DNA from: Gremmenia infestans
Lineage: Eukaryota > Ascomycota > Leotiomycetes > Helotiales > Hamatocanthoscyphaceae
DNA: 64,000 nt
Direction: 5' to 3'
Assembly: GCA_032629725.1 (NCBI GenBank)
Contig: JAFEVB010000002.1
Location: 992,001-1,056,000, forward strand
The notes under the pieces are model-generated. The model was given only the letters and a program-made list of their open reading frames with translations, made no database searches and was not told where the DNA came from. Shown here piece after piece: positions 47,640 to 57,020 of the stretch. The stretch's first letter is position 1; each line of letters opens with the position of its first letter. The translations under genes were made by a program, and so were the position numbers.

Positions 47640-48809
47640 GGAGATAATAATTGTGTAAAGGGTTCTTCTAAGGCTCACGTGCTTCCTTATTACATAGGAC
47701 TAACGCAAGTAACATCACCACAAAACAAAGAACAAGAGAAGGGGAAGTCATATATCAATAGAGCGGTCGAGAAGCGAAGAGTAGAATTTGATGCCTGGCT
47801 AATCTAGCTTTCCTAGAAGAAATTTATAGGGTTAATGAGTCATATGACCAGTCGCCTTTTGCCAGCCCAAGTGGGCCGGCTAAACCGAAGTGAAAGACAG
47901 AGAGCCATGTCTACCCCCCACCATAGTAGTCTAAAAAATCTCAATTCCATTGCTAATATGAAGGCACGGTATAGTATGACAGAATTGTATTTAGATTACA
48001 TCCTAAATTTTTGAACCGTCCGATGCATAACATAGGGTGTCATTACTGAACTTGCAATGTACGGATTATATACCTTTTACTAGGCTTATATGAACTCCAG
48101 CTCTCGGAAATGTTCTTAACTCCTTTAGTGTTTTGCGGCCACCTTGACAAAAAGGAGAAGCCTCCTGGTAGACAGAAAAAAGCGATATATAATTTATAAT
48201 ATGCTAGGTGGTAGGGATATTAAAAGTTGATAAAAGTCAGGTAAGTGCCGCTTTTAAGGAAGCGCAATAAAAGGTCTACGGGTTTATAATTGACAGTCAT
48301 TTTGCAGGGGAGACCGTAGAACATTATAGGGGATATTCTAATTTCTAGTAGTACGCCCTACATCGCTAGCGTTCCTACTGTCACAAATTACGACTACCTA
48401 TTAAGTTGATCTTGCCACCTCGTCCGCGTGCGCCTCCTAGGCCCCCTCTCGCTTGAGCGACCCCCTGAACCACGACCCTCTAAACCGCCCCTCCCAAATC
48501 AGTAAACTCCTATACAGGAGCAAGCTCCTCTTGTTTGAGACAGATATATATCGAGAACGATAGGGTAAAAAAGTCAAGCTTTTCGTCTTTGGGCTCGAGA
48601 AGTCCACGTTTTGACAATGGACTGATTGCGGGGAAACGAGGTGAGAATGCGCGATTATTGATTCCTGTTACTAATATGTAAAACTAAAACATCCTACTAT
48701 ATACAGGAAGCGCAAACACTTCCCTGGTATGTATCATCACTTATATCAAAATTCGCAACGCTCTCTGCCTTCAATCCAAGTATCCTTTCCCTCCCCCCAC
48801 TCCGTCCGC
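47640..48809. other. Intergenic with AT-rich centre
   Basis: About 1.2 kb. The centre (48000-48400) is AT-rich with TATA/TAG runs and may be an old repeat remnant. I could not identify one. No gene. Confidence 0.4.
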
Positions 48810-49593
48810 TCACTTCCCCGCATCCAGCAATTCCCGGCCCCTACACCTCAACTCCTTATTCTCCCAAACCCTCTCTCCATTCCCCCTTTGCGCCAACTCC
48901 AGCATACAAGCAGCCAACTCATCCACGCCAATACACGGCACCGTCTTCCTCGCCACCCAATTCCCCCATCCCCCCTCCTTCAAAACCCCTGCCGGTCTCA
49001 CTACATAACTCTCAAACCCCTGCGTCCCCGTCCCGAAGTCTAGAATCGCGGTTTCTGCGAGGCCGCCTGCTTTGCGCCCCTCGGCTAATATCCAGGCGGA
49101 TTGGGACTGGTCCCGGATGGTGATAAAGCCGGATGTGCAGATGAAGCGGAATGGTTGGTTCTGGCGAGGGAGAGAAGAGAAGGCGGTTGCGGCGGCGAGG
49201 GTGTAGCCGAGGGAGACTTTGTGGATTATTGCTGGGTTGAGGGATTTTGCTCCTACGGTCCTGAATGCAACATATACGGATTAACTTGTGCCACTGTTAC
49301 ATATACGACACTCCGCACATTCAGCTATGCCTTGATCCTCAGAAATATATGTATACATCTAACACTTACCAGATACAAGCTTCTGCTCCTTCTAATTGTT
49401 TGAGTACGCATGGTGGGTATATGTCGAAGTCCTCTAGGACTATCACGCTGAGTTTGGGGTTTGAGACGTGTGGTGAGTTGGTGAGGGGACGGCGGAGGAG
49501 GGCGATGACAGATGTTATGCTAGGAGAGGCGAGGGCGCGGGAGAGCACTCCGCCGCCGATGAAGCCGCTTGCGCCTGTTATGATAAGCTTCAT
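48810..49593 (-). CDS. NAD(P)-binding epimerase-like protein
   Basis: Two exons, 49593-49370 and 49260-48810 (intron GTAAGT...TTCAG, 108 bp), give 224 residues. The N-terminal Rossmann motif is ITGASGFIGGGVL. The second exon has RFICTSGFITI and VVRPAGVLKEG near positions where NAD-dependent epimerases carry their Ser/Tyr region, and VGVDELAACMLE-type sequence late. It is shorter than classical epimerases, like small fungal atypical SDR or NmrA-like proteins. Substrate unknown. Two E-boxes lie about 400 bp upstream. Confidence 0.8.
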
Positions 49594-50841
49594 GGCTGTA
49601 GTATCCGCTGGTACTGGTAGAGGAGATGGACTAGAAGATGATGCGAGGTATGTATTATTCGATGTCCCCTGGTCTTCGGAGAGGATACAAGAAGTCGTTA
49701 AGTCAATTCATATATAAATGTAAACGGAATAAAGAACTAGAACGATAGTGATATCATCTTATATTCAGTCCCCTTATATAAATGATAATTTTGATTCCCG
49801 TCCTCCGTTCCTCCGTTCCTCCCCTCTATTAACCCGTACCCTCAAGTCTAGTCCCACACGGGTGGTTTGCTTGCAAGATACGTGTTTATCTACAACGCAA
49901 TCCGCGGTAGGGCCTATCTGATTGCCCGAGTTCTAACGCTAGAAGTACACTAGTGCAACGAAGCCGATTCGGACAAGATTTGTCCCGACTCACGTGGCGT
50001 ATATGTCACGTGCTTCATCGTAATATTTTACTATGATGAAAAGAAGTGAAAAGCGACATCTCTCCACCATAGTTATGCAAGGCGAATTTCATTGCACTTT
50101 CATATCCGAATCTAGGAGATCGCTAAAGATATAGGAATTGCGAGGTTATTGCCCCTAAGATATAAGTGCAGGCCAAAACATGCGTAGACCTGGCTTCACA
50201 GCTTTGTCTTCTCACACATGTCTATCACTTGCCCACTCGAACCAATGTCTCCATTATCTTTACGCCGAACGAGCACCTCGGCGCCCTGCATAATATTCAG
50301 ATCTGAAAATTCGTATCTTTACTTTTCCCAACGCAGCCTAATGCAAATTTAGTTGCGCGAGAAAAAGCCGACTTGCGCGAGAAACAGCCGAATGGATTTT
50401 CGGATTATTACTCGTCGTGGGCTTGATGTGGCTAGGCATTGTAGATGGAGAGGATCTCTGCGTCCTGTAGGCTGGAGTTTCGAGATGGAAGGAGAGTGGG
50501 GTGGAAGGGGATCAAATAGCGTATCATCGGGCTCGAAGAGAATGGCTGCATTTCTCGAATCTCATTTGTTGTTTCAGAGTGCTGCAACGCAGGAACTTGA
50601 ATAGTAAAGTGACCAAGGTCGTAGAGTTCATCGCGTTAGGTCCGGTTGATTCCAGCTCTATGGGCTCGACGATTTTCAAAGTCTGGAGGGCCAGGGGCTG
50701 GGCTGATCCGGTTGATGTACCACTACCCACCATCTTTTCAAACCAACTATGGTGCGGATCTCCAGACTGAGACTTGAAGGAATTGTCAAATTCGGTTGGA
50801 TTGAACGATTTCGATTTGGATAATCTAACGTAAGGCTGCGC
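49594..50841. other. Intergenic, epimerase promoter and ADE2 3' side
   Basis: Apart from the E-box pair, short overlapping frames at 50353-50770 occur on both strands without recognisable content. A CCTCCGTT tandem duplication lies at about 49801-49820. Confidence 0.4.
49991..50012. promoter_or_regulatory. Paired CACGTG E-boxes
   Basis: CACGTG at 49991-49996 and again at 50007-50012, a spacing of 16 bases start to start. They lie about 400 bp upstream of the epimerase-like gene. Candidate bHLH binding sites. Use in vivo is inference. Confidence 0.4.
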
Positions 50842-52758
50842 TCAATATCCTTCAAATCCCACATCTTCGAGACGTGCCGCCTTTCCAACAACTTCCTCCC
50901 CCATCGTCGCCGCATACTCCACCAACCTCTGCTGTATCGCGCCGTCATGGGCCCCCAAGATCCTAGCGGCCAGCAGCGCAGCGTTTATGCTGTTGTTAAT
51001 CGCGACTGTGGCGACAGGTACGCCCCGAGGCATTTGTACGATGCTGAGCAAGCTATCCATTCCATCAAGCGTGCTCCCCTTCACGGGGACTCCTATGACA
51101 GGCAAAGGAGTTGAGGCGGCTATCATGCCGGGGAGGTGTGCAGCGCCCCCAGCTGCGGCTATGATGACTTTGAACCCTTTCGAGGCAGCAGAGTTTGCGA
51201 AGTCGGTCATGCGTTGGGGGGTTCGGTGCGCTGAGGTTATGGTGACGTGGAATGGGATGCCGAGTGTTGTTAATAGAGCTAGGCCCGGCTTCAGAACTGG
51301 GAGATCGGAATCGGAACCCATGGTCACAGCGACCAGCGGGCGTGCTGCCGGCGCTAGTGATGATGGAATCGAGGCAGTTCGTGATAGGCCCTTGCGTTCG
51401 GCTCGGATATCATCTGCAACTGTAATGAGCGGGGCCATGAGCGCCTCCGCTTCGGATAAAGAGCTCCCTACGACCGTTATATGGCCTATCTTGCGCCCGG
51501 GTTTCGAGTCCTTGCCGTACATGTGAAGTGCACCAGCTGGAATAGCAATCGCCATATCCATCAACTTATTGTGAGACGCTTGAGTCTTTCCTCCCAGGAT
51601 GTTCAACATCACAGTGGCAGGGAACATAGCTGGGATAGTTGAATTTGGGAAGGATGGCATGAGGCCGAGAATGGCGAGAAGCTGAGACTTAAATTGTGAC
51701 ATGGTAGGACAACCTTCGATCGTCCAATGTCCGGAATTATGCGGCCGAGGGGCAATTTCATTGACGATCAGCTCGCCTAGTAACATGTATTAGTGAGATG
51801 TGCGCTTCTCGGAGGGGGTCATCTTGTGGGACTAAAAGCGACTCACCATCTGGTAGTAGGAAGAGTTCAACTCCAAATACACCTTTACCTGGGAAGCTAC
51901 CCACAGCTTTCCGAGCCAAGTCTTGTGCCTCTTTTTGAACAATAACGGATACGTCTCTTGGAGGGGCGTATACCAATTTGCAGACACTATCCTCGTGCAC
52001 AGTTTCCACCACGGAATATGCAATCGTTGATCTCCCACAATTAGACGTATCGTTGGCGGTTTTGACGACCATAACAGCAAGTTCCAGTCGGAAGTTTGCC
52101 CATTTCTCTGCATATAACGACTTTCCCGCGAGTGCTTCAAGGGCATCGCTAATGTCTGCGGGAGACTTGACAGGATAATTTCCACGACCATCGTAAGCAT
52201 CCTTCCTGGATTTGAGCATGAATGGATATCCCACTAGAGATGGCGTGCGCGTTAGTTTTATACCGCAAAAACCCTCTAAAAAACCTTTTGAAGTAAAAAG
52301 ACAGCATACGTACACTCCCGACCAACTGCTTCCAAATCCGACCCTTCTACTGCCATTGACACCGCAGTCTTAACCCCACTCCGCGTAAGATGATCCTTTT
52401 GCAAGTACTTGTCTTGGATCGTGCGGATAGTCTTCCAGCTAGGTTGGACCTCGACAGTCTTCATACGCTTGCTTCCATCGGCAGACGTAACCTGGACCCC
52501 CCTCTCAGCGATCTCCTCCAGCACATACGTATCGACATGTTCGATCTCCACCGTCAAGATATCGACCTGCCGTGCCAATTCCCGGATTTTCTCTGGGTCT
52601 GTAAAGGAACCGTCGACATGAGAGGTTCGGGCGTTGATTTGTTTCGCGGGAGAGCCTGCAGCGTCCAGCACCCATATTTTCGCGCCGAGGGGATTCGCAG
52701 CTTCGCAGAGCATTTGGCCCAATTGGCCGCCGCCAAGGAGACCGATTCTACGTTCCAT
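50842..52758 (-). CDS. ADE2: Phosphoribosylaminoimidazole carboxylase, bifunctional Ade2
   Basis: Three exons, 52758-52314, 52233-51847 and 51776-50842, give 588 residues, close to the yeast enzyme. The N-terminal ATP-grasp PurK part begins RIGLLGGGQLGQM and includes GYPFMLKSRKDAYDGRGN and NEIAPRPHNSGH. The C-terminal PurE part has VTMGSDSDLP, TSAHRTPQRM, AGGAAHLPGM and GVPVKGS. Together they carboxylate AIR to CAIR in purine synthesis in the cytosol. Introns are GTACGT...CTCTAG and GTGAGT...ACTAG. The frame is clean. Loss of function in fungi typically gives red, adenine-requiring colonies. Confidence 0.96.
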
Positions 52759-53270
52759 GGTCCTAGTCGAGACTTGAAGTATGATCAGTAAAATGCTCCA
52801 CGGGATCAGATCAAGCACGATTGATTGGAAGACTTACGAAAGCTATGGTTTGGCGCAAAATAAGAAATACGTTCCGACTCACTCGAAGTAACCAAATTTT
52901 GAAGAATGACGAAAGAAATATTCTGCCGCGGGACTTACTCGAGTAGCCTTCACCGCCTTTGTTATCGCCGGTCTCGTGATGATGAGGGGTTCCGTGATCA
53001 AAGTAGTTTGTAGCACTTACGAGAGTCTTTGATGGGAGGAGCAAATTTACTTAGTGAGAGAAGAACCGATATTAAAGAAACAGGGAGCGATGAGATGGTT
53101 CACGCCTACCAAACGCGTCAAGTCACGTGACTTTTCCCTCAATACCTTTTCCTAGTCTAATTAAATACCGCTGAGCACCACTTGTCAATCGCTCTAAACT
53201 TAATTCCAATCCGGGTGACCATAGCTGTCACTTGCGATCAAATAAAACGTTCAAAGCCACATTATCTTAT
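52759..53270. other. ADE2 upstream region
   Basis: 512 bases holding the palindrome and a CACTCG-rich stretch. No gene. A 5' leader intron is possible but not shown. Confidence 0.45.
53121..53132. promoter_or_regulatory. 12-bp palindrome AGTCACGTGACT
   Basis: A perfect palindrome centred on CACGTG, about 360 bp upstream of the ADE2 start and 140 bp past the end of the next gene. The extended GTCACGTGAC form is what yeast Cbf1-type bHLH sites look like. Use for ADE2 is inference. Confidence 0.45.
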
Positions 53271-55118
53271 CTATATAGCTATAGTTTCTTCCCAGAGCTC
53301 TTTAACTTGCGCCATGAATGCTTTATCCGACCATATAAACCGCTCCAATATTTCCAGCAGTTCCGGCCATGATCTATACAAGTCTTCGAACCTAGTAGCA
53401 TTGTTCGCACGTAGGAGTACGACGTATCCCGAGCGTACAATTCCTGTGGGAGCGAATGCCCCGCCGATATATAGGAGCCACAGTAGCAAATCAGGGTGAT
53501 CATCCCATAAGGGGTCATTGTTTGCTTGTTGTAGTTCGCGAAGTAATTTCGAGAGAATATGGGACTGGGATTCAGAGTCAGCAAGCACGGGTTTGAATTA
53601 CCAGCAAAGAAGTCTGGCATCTCGTCAATCAAGTCTATGTGTACTGAGGCAGGCTTTTTGACAACAGTAGTGCTAGCGTAGGATAGAGAAAGCAGTGTTG
53701 GTGGTTGACTTACAGGAATTACTAAAGCGCACCAAGTGGTGCAGCATAGCATGACTGAGCATAGATATGCCGCAAGACGACAACACTCCAGGACAGGCGA
53801 TAGATTCGGCAAGGCCACAAGCCTAGATTGCATAGAAGCAGTGTGGTTATTGATATTCTCCATTAGCATTGCATTGCACTTTGCAGGACCAGGGAAGTCT
53901 CGAATACATTGCAAAGCATGTATATCTTCAAGAACTTCAATGAACCCTTTGGTGAGCAAATGGGACCGCGTCTGAAATCCAGGGGGCAGCTGGAAGAAGA
54001 ATGGGGAGAAGGGACCTCTTGTCCATTGAAGCTCAGCAAATGTCGTGTGGTCGACTATACGAGTAGATCCCGCTAGAATTGAGGAATTAAGATCTTGCCT
54101 GTGGGCTAGTGTAAGAGCAAGAGCAAGTTATCGAAATAATGTATCTTTGCTTACCAAAATATGGCCCGCTTGATTCCGCTAGTGAGGTAAATGCCCTTTG
54201 TTCGACACATATCAAGGAGCACCTGCACTGCCCCCATGTGAAGTTGGACTTGCGACGTCATCCCAAGACGAGCCTGGATATCCAAACATTAGCAGAAAGC
54301 AGCTTGAGACACGAACAACCCAAAGAGTAAGTCAGGTTTGCAGACCTCAACTCCAGCCAGCAGCAAAATAGCTCCAATAGTCGATCCCGAAGTAGCCTCA
54401 TCCAGGGAACCCATCCTCTCACGAATATAACTGATGGCCTGACCCTGGTACCCGAGACACTCCCGGTCAAGGGTAATGATGTCGCCCGCGGTAGCCGCGA
54501 AAGCAAGTGAGAGCATAACGGCATTCAAGAGCGCGGGATCAACCAAGCCAGTTCGGAAAACCGAGCGGAAGTTCTGAAAGGGAAGGTGTTCCGCTACACT
54601 GAAGACTGGCTCGGGGGCCTGTCTAGCTCTATCTAGACCGATGATTGATTGTAAGCCAGCCTATTCGACAGTTACAGGTTTCAGTGACCAGGAGGAGCGA
54701 GCTTACAATCTCCAATCAGTGTCTGTAGTCTCGACGAATCCACCGCAAGCGTCTGGAACGGATCGAGCGTGCCTGAAGAAAGAGAGAAGAGCGACGTCGC
54801 GGGTAAAGTTCCGGCGCGCCTTGCACCTATGCCCACCACCCTCCTGGGTTTGTCTCTGGGGATCGTTACACGAAAATTATCCCCTGACTCTTGTTGAAGC
54901 TTTCGTTTTCTCTCAAGTGCTTGCTTCACAGCATGTGATCGGGCTAGACGCCTTGTGATTTTATCCCTGGCGACATCTGGAGCTTGAATCGAGATGAACT
55001 GAAAATGTCCAGCTGACAAGGGTTAGTGAAAAGACAATAATGAAGCCCTGTATATGCTTTACCAACCTGCAATTGGTCCGCTTTCAGCTTCTATGGGACT
55101 ATCACTTGTTGAAACCAT
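53271..55118 (-). CDS. Fungal-specific transcription factor domain protein without zinc cluster
   Basis: Six exons keep one frame: 55118-55067, 55012-54707, 54626-54346, 54273-54155, 54098-53714 and 53564-53271, giving 478 residues. Exon 2 carries FQFISIQAPDVARDKITRRLARSHAVKQALERKRK, read here in two parts (FQFISIQAPDVARDK and RSHAVKQALERKRK), typical of a fungal group with a basic opening block. The helical body follows (FRTGLVDPALLNAVMLSLAF, QVQLHMGAVQVLLDMC, then DLLLWLLYIGGAFAP). No Zn2Cys6 cluster is present, as is common for this group. A nuclear regulatory role is inferred from family naming only. The last two exon borders are the least certain. Confidence 0.75.
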
Positions 55119-55781
55119 TGTGTAAAACTACTAATATGTAACTGGAGTCAACGTATGACCTTTGCGCCACAATAGTCTAGGGTGGGATATATCTAAGGAT
55201 CATGAGACATCTATTATCGAGGCAGCAGATGCGGATCAACAAACGGCGTGTTTCTTACATTGATTTCAAACCTCAGGGTCCAAAACGTCGTGTTTCTTCG
55301 ATGCTTGCTTACAAATTAGAGTTAGTGGTGGGATCCGCCCCGCCTGTTCACTATCTAGCGCCGGTAGGACGAAGCTAGTAAGTGCCTAACCCCTTTCTAG
55401 AAAAATCTCCTTTCCCTATTTGGAAGTACCTGATTTCCTCTTTCGGAACCATATGTTTACTCGAAATGGACGCTTCTATGTTTCTTAAAAGGAACTGTCT
55501 CTGTTCCTAACTGGGAGATATCTCTATCTTTTAAGTGGAATGATTCTCTTTGTTCCTTATTATTAATACTTTCATAGCTCTCTTGGAATAGTAAGCCATT
55601 GTGTTGCTTTGCTCTGGCGAGTTTGTCATCGACCGGGAGTATATAAGCCTCAAGGCCCAATCCGTCAATTGAGAGTTTTATTCCCCAGCTTGTACGCACA
55701 TTCAGCACAACACTTCATTCATCACTCCTAGGTTGCAAGCCCGCATCATCTTCTATTACATCCAGAACCCCTGCCTTCATC
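55119..55781. other. Divergent promoter interval
   Basis: 663 bases between the transcription-factor-domain gene and the old yellow enzyme gene. A short minus-strand frame at 55457-55708 is unconvincing. Confidence 0.45.
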
Positions 55782-56885
55782 ATGGCCGAATCCCGCCTAT
55801 TCAAGCCCTTGAAAATAGGCAATATAGAAGTGCAGCACCGTATCGGAATGGCCCCCCTAACCCGCCTCCGCGCAACAGCCGCCCACGTCCCAACACCTCT
55901 GATGGTAGAATACTACAGCCAACGTGCCTCTGCACCCGGCACTCTGATAATTTCCGAAGGTGCATTCGTATCCCCCTCCGCATGCGGCGGGTTCGCCAAC
56001 GCGCCTGGGATCTGGAACCAAGCGCAAGTGGTTGGCTGGAAGGCAATCACCGACGAAGTGCACCGCAAGGGCTGTTTTATATACTGTCAGATATTCGCCA
56101 TGGGGCGTGCTGCGGATGCGGAGGTGGCGAAGAGAGATGGGGTTAGTTTTGTAGGACCGAGCGCGATTCCGATTAAAGAAGGCGGGGCGATTCCACGGGC
56201 TATGAGTATTGCGGAGATCAAGCAGATGATTCGCGACTTTGCGAGCGCGGCGGAGAATGCGGTGAAGGCGGGGTTTGATGGGGTTGAGTGTCACGGTGGA
56301 AACGGGTATTTGGTCGATCAGTTTATTCAGGAAACTAGTAATAGGCGCAATGACCAGTGGGGCGGGAGCGTGGAAAATCGGTCTCGCTTCATCGATGAAG
56401 TCATGAAGGGTATCGTCGCTGCGGTTGGCGCAGAACGTGTTGGGCTTCGTCTCACACCGTGGAGTCTATTCCAGGGCATGAGGATGGAGGATCCAATCCC
56501 GCAATTTTCGGATATCATCGACAAAGCCAGGCAATTGAATCTGGCATACCTTCACCTGGTTGAATCGCGGGTGTCTGGTGCCGTGGATCGCGAAGAAGGC
56601 AGTGAGCGGCTAGATTTTGTGTACAAGCTGTGGAATGGGCCGCTTCTTGTTGCGGGGGGGTATAAGCTGGCGGATGCACGAAAACTTGTCGATGAAGAAT
56701 ATCCGGACAGGAATATCATGGTCGTGTTTGGAAGATACTTCATCTCAAACCCAGATCTGGTATATAAACTCAAGGCGGGTCTGGAATCTAGTGCATACGA
56801 ACGCGCGACTTTTTATTCCGGCTCAGCTGTGGGTTATGTGGATTACCCGTTCAGCGCGGAATATCTGGCGAGTGGAGATGTTTAG
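55782..56885 (+). CDS. Old yellow enzyme-type NADH:flavin oxidoreductase
   Basis: A single exon, 367 residues, full family length. The FMN barrel starts FKPLKIGNIEVQHRIGMAPLTR, with the usual Thr beside FMN. The active-site pair is His171 and Asn174 in HGGNGYLVDQF, with Tyr176 as proton donor, followed by SNRRNDQWGGS. The phosphate-binding end is MVVFGRYFISNPDL. The usual QLWHLGR motif reads QIFAMGR, an altered active-site loop. It should reduce activated C=C bonds with NAD(P)H. The physiological substrate is unknown. Divergent from the transcription-factor-domain gene and convergent with the GTPase fusion. Confidence 0.92.
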   Translation: MAESRLFKPLKIGNIEVQHRIGMAPLTRLRATAAHVPTPLMVEYYSQRASAPGTLIISEGAFVSPSACGGFANAPGIWNQAQVVGWKAITDEVHRKGCFIYCQIFAMGRAADAEVAKRDGVSFVGPSAIPIKEGGAIPRAMSIAEIKQMIRDFASAAENAVKAGFDGVECHGGNGYLVDQFIQETSNRRNDQWGGSVENRSRFIDEVMKGIVAAVGAERVGLRLTPWSLFQGMRMEDPIPQFSDIIDKARQLNLAYLHLVESRVSGAVDREEGSERLDFVYKLWNGPLLVAGGYKLADARKLVDEEYPDRNIMVVFGRYFISNPDLVYKLKAGLESSAYERATFYSGSAVGYVDYPFSAEYLASGDV

Positions 56886-57020
56886 ATCTGCTCAAGATAT
56901 ACACATTAAATAGAGTTCAGAACGTTTAGAATTTGCTAAATCATCAAGTGCGCTTATGCGCTAAATTCGCACTTTGAATCAGTAGAAGCCCGTTCCGTTC
57001 TCCTAGTAGCCACGCACCTT

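Noticed and set aside
50353..50770. Overlapping frames on both strands near the ADE2 3' end
   Set aside because: Low-information composition and no recognisable segment.
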